The notes beneath the pieces were generated by a model, which saw only the letters and a program-made list of their open reading frames with translations, did not search any database and was not told the origin of the DNA. From NCBI GenBank assembly GCA_907163375.1, contig CAJQUW010003168.1, positions 62,001-126,000 on the forward strand: a DNA stretch of 64,000 nucleotides, in the 5' to 3' direction. The position numbers were made by a program, and so were the translations under genes. This DNA comes from Prostheceraeus crozeri (Eukaryota > Platyhelminthes > Polycladida > Euryleptidae). How positions within the stretch are numbered: the stretch's first letter is position 1; each line of letters starts with the position of its first letter. This document shows, piece after piece, positions 10,572 to 21,032 of this stretch.

Positions 10572-10894
10572 CTTGCTCTCAGAATTGATAACGTATGATC
10601 ACAGGTCTGAATTCTATGAATGAAAAACAGTGGAAATAGCAAGCAGCAGATAGTGTGTTGATTGGAGGACAGTGACAGTTTCGTCAGTGACCTATTTAAA
10701 ACGTCACACTGACGGTGAGAATGTTCATTGCAACGCTAACTCTATTTATACCAACTCTTACAACACGAAGCAACTAACCATCGTTCGTGAAAGCGAAACA
10801 AATTTAGTCGATGGGTAGGACTACCCAACGATTAGTTACCCATCGATTAAACTTATCTGCTGGGTAAGTTACCTACCGTTCGTGTAAGAAACCC

Positions 10895-11300
10895 AATATA
10901 GTGTGTCAAATTAACATGAAATTCGATGGGTTTAATGCTCACTTTTATTAATAAGAGTATTTTCTTTAAGCGTGATCATATCACAATGCCTGCCACTGAA
11001 AGAGCAAATCATCATGATCAAAGACAGCTAATTGCCTTTAAAAAATATGCAAATGGGTACACATTACTATTCAGATTCAACAAATGAAACATATAGATTT
11101 AGCGAATCACAAAATTCTGCCGATGAAAATTCAATTTAAATATTTATTTTTAAACCATAGAAGCACAATCAGATCTCAACTTTTCCCTGAAGACTTGCAA
11201 TGTAATGTGGTTCATGAAATTTCCTTGATGGCCAGATAAATCTCCGCTTAATTAAGATGCCTGTTTGTAAATGCTATTTCCTTTTGATATCTATAAGTTT
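10895..11300 (+). repeat. Family S repeat, copy B, right part
   Basis: Resumes with AATATAGTGTGTCAAATT and runs through AGCGTGATCATATCACAATG, CTATTCAGATTCAACAAATG and GGTTCATGAAATTTCCTTGA to CATACCATAGAATGAGTACA, which passes straight into copy C. Together with 7880-8113 it makes one unit. Confidence 0.75.
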
Positions 11301-11995
11301 CATACCATAGAATGAGTACATTAGGTTGAGTAGCAACTCTGTATTAATCAAATCCCCATTGTGTATACAGCGTCCGACTTTATTAGATGAACTCGAGTTG
11401 AGACCCAGAACCACATGTAAGATATGTAAATTTTTAAACTTTTCGGGAGATTCAAATGGATTTGACTTACTATCTGTCTATGTTAATGACAGCAATAAAG
11501 AAGGAATTAATGGAATAATGGAAGTGCTTTACAAATACTCCGCGTCATGTCAACCTTGCAGAGGCAACATAGTTTGTTAAATTACCTAGCAATTCGATGA
11601 GTTAGTATATTACTCTAATGCTCAGTCAGCTACCTTATTAATAAGAGTATTTTCTTTAGCGTCGTCATGTCAAAATTACTACTTGTAACTAAAAGAGCAG
11701 ACTGTCATAATCAAATACAAAGATCATAATTAGCTTTAATAGATGCTAATATGGGTCCACATTCAAGTAATGAAACATAAATTGAGTGAATAACAGAATC
11801 ATGCCGATGAAAATTAAATTAAAAACTTGAAATCTCGGCAAAGAATCAGATCAAGATCTCAATTTTTTGATGAAGACCTGCATTAAAATGTGGTTCATGA
11901 AATTTCCTTGATAATCAGTTCAATTGCCTCTTAATTATGATGCCTGCTAGCAAATGCTCATTCCTTTTTGATATCTAACAAGCTTCATACTATTG
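11300..11995 (+). repeat. Family S repeat, copy C
   Basis: Directly follows copy B head to tail: TTAGGTTGAGTAGCAACTC, AATCAAATCCCCATTGTGTA, then GAGGCAACATAGTTTGTTAA (the empty counterpart of the Harbinger-1 site), and ends TTCATACTATTGATATTGG. No real coding sequence. Confidence 0.75.
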
Positions 11996-12844
11996 ATATT
12001 GGGACTTCACGTCGGTTTTGTAAACACAGGAGTGCAATTCTATTTTAATGTAGACATCAATGGCAAAAGTTAGAACATCGAGATTTTGCTCAATCGTGTC
12101 AACTCATGCTCATTGATCCATACCTCCGTAATTTGTAAAATATTTCTGTTTAATCCAGTACCATTGATTCCAGTAACACCGATTTCCAGATATTTTTGCA
12201 GTGTATCAAATGAATGTAGACGAGTATTACAAAAATTTGACATTATTTCAATTGTTATTCAAGAAACTGGGTTACGTGTCAACTAAAGGAAAATCAAAAT
12301 CGTCATTCACGACAAAACAATTAATGTTGCGGAATGACGCATCATTTTGGCACTGCAAGTGGCTTTTTCAGACTCAAATCAAGCCTGCTTAAAACTCAAA
12401 TAGCGGTGTACATGCCACAGACGACCGATATGGCTAGTAAGTGTCATATAGGTGTGTGTGCGTGAAAAGAAATATTCCGTGCGTTATATATCCCTGCATA
12501 ATGCCTCTTTAAATCCTGTTACCACATATGCAGCTCAACTGACTGAAGCTTAAAGAAGACACAAGTTGAAAGTAGAAACTAAGATAATCGAAAGGCGCAC
12601 GTGATAATTCAGAAGACAGTAAGTAGGTTTATAGCAACAAAGAATCAAATGTCCACTACGCACGAGCGAGGAAAATATTGAAGTAAAGAAGCGCAGCTAG
12701 GATTGGGGCAGAAATATAAAGAAAGATCCACATGTCCACGGCATACAGCTGTAAAACTACAAATTTGTGCGCATTTTATTCCGCCACGAAAGCGTGATCA
12801 TTTCAATCAGGTGTGAGAGACAGATAACTTCACTACAACTATGG
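11996..12844. other. Unrecognised ~850 bp between family S copies C and D
   Basis: Interrupts the otherwise head-to-tail array. No ORF, terminal repeat or family recognised. It may be a spacer or an unclassified insertion. Confidence 0.35.
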
Positions 12845-13767
12845 CCATAGAGTAAGTATATTAGGTAGAGTGGTAACTCCGCATTTATTAAATCCCCAAA
12901 GTGTATACATTTTCGATTTTATTTAATGAACTCGAGATGAATACAATTGGATATTGTTACCAAATGTGAGATATGCAAACTTTTGCATCTTTGAAGAAAT
13001 TACCACGGAATTCACTGATCCTGATAGTAATGCAGAAGGAATGATGGCATTTTACAGATCCTCCGGGTCATGACAGCCTTGGAGGGGTAATGTTTGTTAA
13101 ATTGGCAATTCGATAGGTTACTATATCGATAGGTGAAAACCTGCCTTCTCATCCATTGCATTCTCTGGTGCCACCGAGACTTACTTACTTCAAACATTTA
13201 CTCCTTACTTACTCTAAACATGCATGCAAGCTAGCAAATTTTAAAATGTAAAAATGATCGGTATAACTTTCTGTACATTGTATTTTGTCAGCTCTTTGGA
13301 AAACGATTTTAGTAATTAATTTTGTTCATGTGATTTTCATTGTTATTTCAATAAACACTTCATTATTATTATTACTTTCATGCTCAACCTCAAGAGTATA
13401 TTTTCTTAAGCGTGACCATATCACAGGCGGCCCTGCCACTGGTAGAGCAAAATCATACAATCAAAGACATTGATTATTTCAATTAGGTAACTTTGAAAGA
13501 TTTAAGGGTCCTCATCTCACTATTCAGATTCAACCAAAGTTGGATTCAACAAATGAAGCAAAAATTAACGTGAAATCATACCGATGAAAATAAAATCAAA
13601 ATTTCAGCCAGGAAGCACAATAGGATCTAAACTTTTTCATGAAGACTTCCATTATAATGCAATTCATGAAATTCCCCTGATAATCAGCTTGATTTCCGCT
13701 TAGTTATGATGCTTATTAGCAGATATTCATTCCTTTTGATATCCAACTTGCTTCATGCTCATAGAGT
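12845..13767 (+). repeat. Family S repeat, copy D
   Basis: Begins CATAGAGTAAGTATATTAGG. It carries TATTAAATCCCCAAAGTGTA, CAAATGTGAGATATGCAAAC, CTTAAGCGTGACCATATCAC and AATTCATGAAATTCCCCTGA, and ends CTTCATGCTCATAGAGT. The same words CATAGAG plus TATATTAGG mark the start of the next unit, which resumes after the piggyBac-3 insertion. It is longer than the other copies, with an extra ~200 bp near 13140-13370. Confidence 0.75.
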
Positions 13768-13771
13768 TTAA

Positions 13772-16088
13772 CCTTTTCCACTCGAATTGTTTTGCATATG
13801 TTAGGTCGTTCCACTCGTAATTATATTTTCAATTTTGACGAAATTTTTTAATATTTAATTATCCAGTAATTATCATGTTTGTATGTCGCAATGCACATCG
13901 CCAGTCATCACAACATGTGTAAATATGTATTTAGATGTATTAAACTTAATATCTAGAGTATTATAATTAATATTTTACTATATATTATTATAATTTATTA
14001 TATATCATATATTATTATCATTATTATTAGTCTACTAATTTTTCGTTGTATTTTTAAAATTTGAGTCAGAAAAAATATCATTTCCAGCAAATGTCATTGG
14101 TTTCTTATCCGAAGCAGATTTTACAAACGGTTTTAATATGCCTTATACTCGTCTGTAGTGTGATATCGAGAAAAGCATCCCGATGGATGTAGTCCAGGAT
14201 TCCTCACACATGTAGTGCAAATGTAGGTTGTCTTATGTCGACCTCCTGACACTTTTCTGTTACTGCAAACAGCACAATCTTTCATTTTGCCGTCTGGTAG
14301 TTGATCGATGAGGTGCAGACGGCCATTTAGACGTTCTGCACGATCCGATGTTGATGGCCTTCCTCGTTGATCTCGTTTTGAATTTCGGACATCGTTCACA
14401 AGCTGGACGATCAGACGCTCCCGGTATTTCAAATGGCTTGTAAAATTTGGTGTGCACCGACGGTAAATAATGAAGCTGTTGACAATTGCCATTTCGAGAA
14501 TCCAGAAGAACATCTTTCGCCACCACTTGAGGGATTTGCGTGTGAAGGCATAGCTAGACATATAGTGGTCCGCCCTGTCGACCGCGCCCATGAATTTTGT
14601 GTAAGAAACAATCATGCTAGGTTTGGTAATTGTTTCGTTGCCGCCTCTACAACGACGTTGGATGGTTTCATTTTCAGCTCCAAAGCAAGTACTGTACATC
14701 AAAACTTGACGTTTATCTTGCCATACCAGACAAACAGAAGTGTCTTCTTTGATCTACGCAGTAGAATCAAGTGGTTGCATTCTTCTTCTTGACTTCAAAG
14801 CGCGTGGTAGTCTTTGTCGGTTTCTCATAACAGTACCCGTCAGGTGAACGTTTTTCTCAAGCAATGCTGTTGCCAGACGAGGACTAGTATAATATCGATC
14901 AGTGAAGAGACGATAACCAGTTCCATTTGATTTTTGCAGCAATTGGTCAATCAGATGTAAAACAACCCGTACAGCAAACTGTTGGTTAGGGTAAGGCAAA
15001 TTCTGTGTCGTTTGCTGGCCATAGTATGGTTCAAAGGTGCACACATAACCGGTGGCCGAATGACACAAAGCATAAACTCGCAGTCCCCACTTTGTGGGCT
15101 TTTGAGGATTGAACATTTTCCATGCGACTCTGCCTTTGAAACCGATTGTACACTCATCGACGGCAATTTCTCTGTCAGGTATGAAATATTCGAGATTTCT
15201 TTCCTTCATGTATTCAACGACATTTCTCACTTTCTGACCTCTGGTTTGCAGATGTTGCCCGGTAGGTGTAGGTGGATTGACATGTAACATCCAATGAATT
15301 TGCATAAATCTATCCCGTGAGAAGACGTCTGTAAAGAATGGCCGATCCTTGATCCAATCTCTAGAAAAGTAATCTTGAACACTTCCTTTCTCGTTGATCG
15401 CCATGTTCATCACAACACCAAGGTAGGCCTTCATCTCTGCCAAGGATACATTGTTCCATGTGTTCCAAATACTTCTCCGACCCAGTTGCTTAGCACTCAA
15501 TTTTTCTGTTGCGTAGCGATTCGTTTCTGTCACAATCATCATTAGTAGCTCATCACTAAAGAACAGTTGAAAATAGTCTATCTCTCTTTCTAGCACATTT
15601 GGGTCGCTGATTTGTACACCAACATTTTGAACTGTAAATGGAAGCGTAGGAATAGTCATGCCATTACGCCAACTTTGCCATTCAGAATTCTCATTATTCT
15701 CTGCCTCGTTGCTGGATTCATCGGATTCTAAATCATCCATACTCAAACTCTCAATGTCATCCAAATCATTGTCCTCATCTGCGGTAGATTCCAGTTCTTC
15801 GTCCGAGTCTTCGTCCGATAGAATTCGCGCCACTATCTCTTCTGCACTCAATTTGGAACGCCTTGCCATCACTCCTTACAATCATGAAGCGATATGAAAC
15901 ACGATATTCGGCGCTCTGTCATTTAGGGAAGGTCCACGGACAATAGACAAGCCGTGATTGGTCGTTGTTTAACGTCAGTGAATTGAATACAAAGGCGTGT
16001 AAATTTTGGTCTAATTTATTGAACCATACGAGTGATAAGAGTAAAAATATGAATGGTTCATTAAACTAGACCATTCGAGTGGAAAAGG
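13772..16088. mobile_element. piggyBac DNA transposon, complete ends (piggyBac-3)
   Basis: A 2317-bp element flanked by TTAA on both sides (13768-13771 and 16089-16092). The terminal inverted repeats are CCTTTTCCACTCGAATTGT at the left and CCTTTTCCACTCGAATGGTC read inward at the right. A further TTCCACTCG lies subterminally near 13809, with related words at the right. It landed at the junction CATAGAG-TTAA-GTATATTAGG between family S copies D and E. It carries one transposase gene on the minus strand, spoiled by a single in-frame stop. Intact termini and long open frames suggest a recent insertion. Confidence 0.92.
14133..15872 (-). pseudogene. piggyBac transposase with one in-frame TAG (piggyBac-3)
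   Basis: One reading frame of 580 codons including the final stop, broken only by a TAG at 14754-14756; 372 residues precede it and the same frame continues to 14133. The N-terminus is acidic (DEDSDEELE). The core has the first Asp in IAVDECTIGFKGR, the second in LFTDRYYTSPRLA, and the third, downstream of the TAG, in KFMGAVDRADHYMSSY. The C-terminus is a Cys-rich module: CAVCSNRK, CTTCVRNPG, then GCFSRYH. Length and domain order match full-length family members of about 570-600 residues. The TAG removes the third Asp and the zinc module, so this copy should be inactive unless the stop is read through or is a sequencing error. Confidence 0.9.
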
Positions 16089-16092
16089 TTAA

Positions 16093-16812
16093 GTATATTA
16101 GGCCTAGGTAGAGTGGTAACTCCGCATTTATTAGATCCCATAGAGTAGGCACATTAGGTAGAGTGGCAACTCCACATTTATTAAATCCCCAATGTGTATA
16201 CACTTTCGATTTTATTAAATGTACTCAAGGGTGATACAGTCGGAATTGTTTCCAAATGTGAGATATGCAAATTTTTGAGGTTTTGAAGGAATTACAATGG
16301 AAATTGCTGATCATGATAGTAATGCAGAAGGCAATGATGTTATTTTACAGATCCTCCGTGCTACGAAAGCCTTGAAGGGGTAATGTCTGTTAGACTAGCA
16401 ATTCCACAGGTCCCTATTATGCTTTCATGCGCAACCTCAAGTGTTTCTTCTTAAGCGTGATCGTATCACAGGCAACCTGCCACCGGTAGAGCAAAATCAC
16501 ATAATCAAAGACAATGATTTCAGTTAGTTTTGAAAGATGTAAATAGGTCCACATCACTATTCAGATTCAAGAAATGAAACATGAATTTAGTGAATTATAA
16601 AATCACGCCGGTGAAAATTGAATTAAAAACTTGACATTTCAGTCAAGAAAGCACGAATAGTATCGCGACTTTTTCATGAAGACTTTCATTGTAATACAAT
16701 TCATGAAATTCCCTTGATAATCAGCTTGATTTCCGCTTATTGATTATAGATTAATATTGATTATTTCCGCTATATGATTATTAGCAAATATTCATTCATT
16801 TTGATGTCCAAC
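16093..16812 (+). repeat. Family S repeat, copy E
   Basis: Resumes after the right TTAA of piggyBac-3 with GTATATTAGGCCTAGGTAG. A short duplication of the unit start lies near 16138-16190. It then follows the family through AAATGTGAGATATGCAAATT and AATTCATGAAATTCCCTTGA to CAACTTGTTTCATAGGC. It continues directly into the foldback repeat. Confidence 0.75.
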
Positions 16813-17306
16813 TTGTTTCATAGGCCCTACTACTTATATAGTAGACTCGATCGGCAGTATATAAATTGACAAAATTTTGACATTTTTGAAACTGCTCAAA
16901 AAAGTTTTTGGACTTCGGGAACGCAATCTCCGCAAAAACTGAATCTTTTCAAATAAAAATTTTCACTGTATACAGATGCTTTTTTGAGTCGACACCATAC
17001 TCACTCTACATATATCCCTATTCCAATAGCATTTCTAATAGCATTGGAGGATGTCATGATTTTCGGGTGAAAATAGGTTAAATGAGAAAATTTTCCATGG
17101 AAATTGTCATTCCACGACGATAAAAATGCATAGGAATAATTTACAAAATTGCGCTTCTCAAGAATTGTTCAAATAATCTTTTGAATCGCAGAAACGCATG
17201 TTCCGCCATAGAGTAGGGATATATAGGTAGAGTGTCGACTCAAAAAAGTATCTGTATACAGTGAAAATTTTTAAATCAAAAGATTCAGTTTCTTGCGGAG
17301 ATTACG
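16813..17306. repeat. Foldback repeat, left part (split by the palindromic Polinton)
   Basis: Segments 16915-17030 and 17215-17306 are inverted copies of each other; both contain TTTTCACTGTATACAGATGC-like and CGGGAACGCAATCTCCGC-like words. The outer part, 16825-16912, is matched in inverse by 34661-34735. The layout A-B-spacer-B'-A' is that of a ~0.57 kb foldback element. The 17.3 kb Polinton-like element lies between B' and A'. No coding capacity. Confidence 0.7.
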
Positions 17307-17639
17307 TTCCCGAGTAGTAAGTAAATCTACACCACTGGATAGCGCAAGATGGCCGCCGTCGAAAAATGGTCGCTGACGTCCCCCCCCTCTGGAACGTGAG
17401 AGGTTGTGGTCTGTCGTGGTGTGCCAGCCAGGTTGGCCGCTCCCATCGTTGACAGCCATCGGAAAGACTGGTCGCTAACGCCCCCCCCCTCTCCCTTCGA
17501 TAAACGACAGAGTGTCGTGGTGGACTTGGGCGACCGCCAGGTTTTGACTTGGTGCTATGGTGTGTTAGGATTTTCGTGAACATGAATGAATTTTGGGGTG
17601 AAAATGGGATGTTTCGAGTGGAAGCAGTGCTCGGAGGAC

Positions 17640-18330
17640 TTTGCAACTGTGAATTTTGGACTCAGCGTCAAATTCTGCATCTTAGGTGTGATTTCCAGCT
17701 CAATCGGAGAGAAAAAATGTTCAACTTCGGAAAAACGACAGAGGTAAGATTTTGGACGTTTTGGGCTGTAGCGCCAAAACGAAGCATCGGATGGGAAAAC
17801 GGAGGCCAGATTCGGATTCAGCGTGAAATTCTGCATCTGTATGGTGAATTTGAAAGCAATCGGAGAGAAAAAATTTTCGCTGACGTCCCCCCCCCCGGCA
17901 CCAAACTTCCAATTTCGCTTCTAGTGATCGTAGAAAGTCGTGCAATAGCTCGTTTGAAAGCTAAGAGTGAGACAAATTCACTGAAAGAAACGGCTTGTTC
18001 ATATCTGTCTTCTTTTAGATGTGAGACGCCATTTAAGATTTTGGGAGATTGGCGAAAAACGACAGAGTTAGAATTTTGGACGTTTTGGGCTGTAGCGCCA
18101 TAACGAAGCATCGGATGGGAAAACGGATTTCAGATTTGGAATCAGCGTCAAATTCTCTATCAACATGGTGAGTTTCAAGTCAATCGGAGAGAAAAAATTT
18201 TCAACATTTTTCGAAAAAACGAGTTAGAATTTTTGCGATGGCTGTGGGCTGTAGAGGACAGATTTGGATTCAGCGTCAAATTCTACATTGAAATGGTGTA
18301 TTTCCAGCTGAATCGGACCTCCAGAATCGG
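17640..18330 (+). repeat. Subterminal minisatellite, left arm
   Basis: Degenerate tandem units of roughly 120-190 bp. Recurring words are AATCGGAGAGAAAAA, AAAACGACAGAGT, TTTTGGACGTTTTGGGCTGT and GAAGCATCGGATGGGAAAAC. A C-run preceded by CTGACGTC recurs as well. Reading frames here are by-products of the repeats. Such blocks near the ends could serve as replication or packaging signals, but this is inference. Confidence 0.75.
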
Positions 18331-18365
18331 TGATAGAAGCGTTTTAAGTTTTTGGATGATGGCTA

Positions 18366-18400
18366 TTACGTCATCAGCTGATCGCCACACACTATATAAG
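18366..18400 (+). promoter_or_regulatory. CRE-like site plus TATA box, left arm
   Basis: TTACGTCA (18366-18373) fits a CREB/ATF site. An E-box-like CAGCTG follows, then TATATAAG (18393-18400). About 60 bp downstream CAAAGGTAGGT resembles a 5' splice site, so this may drive a short untranslated leader exon pointing inward. Confidence 0.5.
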
Positions 18401-18699
18401 CGGAAGCCGACAGAGACTTTTCATTTAGAGGAGAGCGATTGTCAAAGGTAGGTCGTCTCTCTGAGCTCCGATGATAGCTTCGGACATTCCAAATTCCGGG
18501 TTTCTGTAAGATACCGACTTAGAAAATTTCATTGCTGAAGTCAGCTAAGGCGTCAGACTTAGAGGTTCGTCAGGAGATGGCCTTCGTCTCCAGGCCATAA
18601 AAGACTCCAAAACTTTAATGGCTTGTAACTTTGCTTCTACAAGTCCGTTTGACTTGATTCAAAAAAGGTTCGGTCGCTATTGACCTGCCCTAAGTGATA

Positions 18700-18726
18700 G
18701 ACTACTTATAAAATTTCATAAGTAGT
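18700..18726. repeat. Stem-loop in left arm
   Basis: CTACTTAT and ATAAGTAG flank an 8-base loop, giving a perfect 8-bp stem just beyond the end of the leftward ORF. The same hairpin lies near 32733-32760 in the right arm. It may mark a transcript end. Confidence 0.45.
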
Positions 18727-19596
18727 GCTAAAAAGTTGAAAAATTAAATTCACTAGTTTTGGAGGTTTTCTGGGGTTTTCGACCCTGCTGAAGTCAATGA
18801 AAGCATTTTTAATGATGTCTGAGCCAGTCTTCTCATGGTATAAGCGGCTTTTCACTGAAAGCGAGCAAGACACGGAGAGTTTTGCTGTAATATTCCACTG
18901 ACAGGGTGTTCCTTTGGGACGCCGGACGATGCCGTAGTGATAAGTGTGGCAAGGGAGTGTGTCATATTTTAGACCGAAACCGCTGGGGCAACTCATGTCT
19001 CATGTTGGGCATTTGACACAGTTCTCAACGTAGCACTTTGAACGCCAATCGGTTGAGTCTTAGCTATCTTGTCATGGGTGGCCTCTACCTCTCTACGGCT
19101 TGCTATCAAGCTGCTCAAAGTCTGTCAACCTCTTACCAACTCTACAGGTTTTCATGTCTGGCGATCAAGTCATGGACGGTGCAAGTCACGGAGATTTTCG
19201 GTGTGATACTTCCTGTGAGTGGGCGTTCTTTCAAGACAGCGGTGAAGTCCGTAGCGATGAGTACTGCACGCGACGTGGGCAATGGTAATCCTTGTGAAAC
19301 CTCTCTGCGTCATGTTTGCGAGTGATTGCCTCTGTCTCAACGTAGTATGCATTCGCGCCAGGGCGACATTTAGCAAACTGTCGAAAGAACCATGAGTTCT
19401 ACCTGTCTCTATCAATGAGACGAATTGATGAATGGAATGAAATGGGAGGACACTCACGCGCCACACGCAGCATAACACACTTCTCTCTTCCGTAGTCTAA
19501 CAAGCTCTTTACACATGGATTGCAGTCGATTGCTATCCCTGTATCAGAAGTGTAAGCTAACTTAATTTTATTTAACACTATTTCATCTACCATCAT
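18706..19596 (-). pseudogene. Unknown leftward gene region, left arm
   Basis: Counterpart of 31862-32731. The start encodes MMVDEIVLNKIKLAYTSD and the far end encodes a Cys-rich string with LPCHTYHYGIVRRPKGTP and TAKLSVSCSLS. No family recognised. The left copy reads less openly than the right. It points away from PolB towards the element's end. Confidence 0.45.
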
Positions 19597-19743
19597 CGCC
19601 CATATGAAATGTTATAAGATTTACAAGTTAAACTAAGCGTGCTACTATTTCCAAATGAAAAAGTATACATGGTTAAATCATCCACTGAAGCCCCATTCAA
19701 GTAAGTCAGTATGAAAGCAAAGATAATACGAAATAAAAATTTA

Positions 19744-20148
19744 TTATGGCATGTATTTCAAAAGGTCTTCGTCGTCAATATCGTCCCAGAGTCTGGCTTC
19801 ACACAGATCACAAAAACAGTTCACTTGCTTCAATCGTTCTTCTACCGCAAGCCTCACTTTGTCGATGTACTCCCACTCCCCCATAGTTCGTGGCTGGGAG
19901 TTAGGGGTGTACCATTCCCATAATTGATGGAGGAATTTGGTGCTGGTGATCTCCATCACATCATCAGTATCGTATTGCAGATACTTCCATCGTATGCCTG
20001 TTAGGTCGGGACACTCCTTCTCACATACACTCTCCTCTTCGTCATCCGCTGGTAATGACAACTTTCTAATGTTGTCGAGTCGGTATAATTTCTCCACCTT
20101 CCCTTCGTTGGAGCGTTTGGTGCAACGAGCGCCTTTGGCGATGAGCAT
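19744..20148 (-). CDS. Unknown 134-residue protein, left arm
   Basis: An open frame identical in length in both arms. The composition looks protein-like: acidic patch DDEEESVCEKEC, then GIRWKYLQYDTDDVMEI, LHQLWEWYTPNSQPRTMGEW and a CFCDLCEARLW motif near the end. Two CxxC-like pairs could bind metal. The chosen ATG gives the 134-residue frame. The frame is open further upstream too, and another ATG in a different frame precedes it at 20198, so the true start is uncertain. The stop is followed at once by an AATAAA signal. It is divergent from the zinc-finger/PolB transcript, sharing the promoter zone at 20200-20345. No family recognised. Confidence 0.5.
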   Translation of the reverse strand: MLIAKGARCTKRSNEGKVEKLYRLDNIRKLSLPADDEEESVCEKECPDLTGIRWKYLQYDTDDVMEITSTKFLHQLWEWYTPNSQPRTMGEWEYIDKVRLAVEERLKQVNCFCDLCEARLWDDIDDEDLLKYMP

Positions 20149-20199
20149 GGAGAAGAGAACTCCAATTTTGTGTTCGGTGTTGTCGGAGGGCTTGTCATG

Positions 20200-20345
20200 T
20201 TGACTGTGAATAATAACTTAGAAATGTTTTCTAATTCTTAAGTATAAACAAGCAACCAATCAGAATGAACAGCCAATGAATGATGAATATGAAAGTATAT
20301 ATGCAAAGTGACATTCGTGTCATTTCACTCTGTCTTTGAGACGTG
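20200..20345. promoter_or_regulatory. Divergent promoter region, left arm
   Basis: On the plus strand two CCAAT words (AACCAATCAG, AGCCAATGAA) precede the TATA-like GTATATATGC, directing transcription towards the zinc-finger/PolB genes. On the minus strand TTTATACTTAAG can act as the TATA for the 134-residue gene. The layout is typical of host RNA polymerase II promoters. Confidence 0.5.
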
Positions 20346-20414
20346 TAAGTAAACTGTTCTCTAGTGAAGTCTCTATCTTGTTGAAGAATCAACCTTAAAC
20401 ATAATTTCCTTGAA

Positions 20415-21002
20415 ATGGTAAGTTGAAGATTTCCTCTCTCATCTCCCTCAAACGTGTGGCTAATAGCATCTTCCTCAATTTCAGGCATCTACTTCATCAC
20501 CAAAGCCCTCCCTTCTCGAGGAAAGTTTAGAGCTATTGAGTGAAGGTAGGTTGTAACAATACACTGAGACTTTAACAGAGATGATAGAATGATTTCTCTT
20601 TCAGGTGATGTTAGTTCCAGCTCAGGACTCTCGCGACAAGGCAACGAGTGGGAATGTGCTGACTGCGGACATATTTTTACAAGGAAGCACAGTCTCCTTC
20701 GACAAATCAAACAATGTGTGTGTCAACGCAAAGCGGCATCAATCTCCAGAGGTGAAGTTGATTCTGACGATGACATCTCCTTTCCTTGTGATTTGTGCCC
20801 TCTTTCTTTCAATAGCCACTTTCAGCGATCTTCGCACAGACTTCAACACACGCATGCAAATGATCACTACACCAACGATACCTCTACAATCTCCCTCATT
20901 AACATTTCCCATAGTCATTTAGTACGCGACTACTGCATGGAGTCCAATACTCAAATAGTAGATTTTCCTGAGTGGCTCCTTCAAAATTCTAACATTATCT
21001 AA
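20415..21002 (+). CDS. C2H2-type zinc-finger protein gene, left arm
   Basis: The open 3' part (from about 20605) encodes WECADCGHIFTRKHSLLRQI with following cysteines, then a clear C2H2 finger CDLCPLSFNSHFQRSSHRLQ. Upstream, two short GT-AG intervals of about 60-70 bp look like introns, with a first ATG near 20415 right at a GTAAGT donor. It ends some 30 bp before the PolB region on the same strand. In many Polintons a zinc-finger segment precedes or belongs to PolB, so this may be the N-terminal part of the same expression unit. A DNA-binding or terminus-recognition role is inference. Confidence 0.55.
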
Positions 21003-21032
21003 GCGCTCTTCAACAATTTAGACAATTTTAGA

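Larger units (their letters stand above)
8114..10894. mobile_element. PIF/Harbinger DNA transposon, complete (Harbinger-1)
   Basis: A 2781-bp element with both genes. The ends are imperfect inverted repeats: GGGTCTCTTGCACAAACGAT at the left and GGGTTTCTTACACGAACGGT read inward from the right. It is flanked by the 3-bp duplication AAT (8111-8113 and 10895-10897). The insertion is proved by the interrupted family S copy: copy C near 11560-11580 shows the matching unoccupied sequence with AAC in place of the duplicated AAT. Subterminal zones repeat ACGATGGGTA-like words and GGGTAA/TTACCC palindromes, the likely binding sites for the second protein. Transposase and accessory gene are convergent. 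Both frames are open, so the copy looks young. Confidence 0.9.

Noticed and set aside
11326-11580. 84-codon frame in family S copy C
   Set aside because: Not conserved in the other S copies; chance frame in non-coding repeat.
14433-15287. Plus-strand frames across piggyBac-3
   Set aside because: Antisense shadows of the transposase.
17302-18111. Several overlapping frames of 60-184 codons on both strands near each end of Polinton-1
   Set aside because: They recur with the subterminal minisatellite, have no domain and exist in several frames at once. They are by-products of repeats.
20605-20922. A 105-codon frame overlapping the zinc-finger gene in another frame
   Set aside because: It lacks recognisable composition or motifs, while the overlapping frame encodes a clear C2H2 finger.
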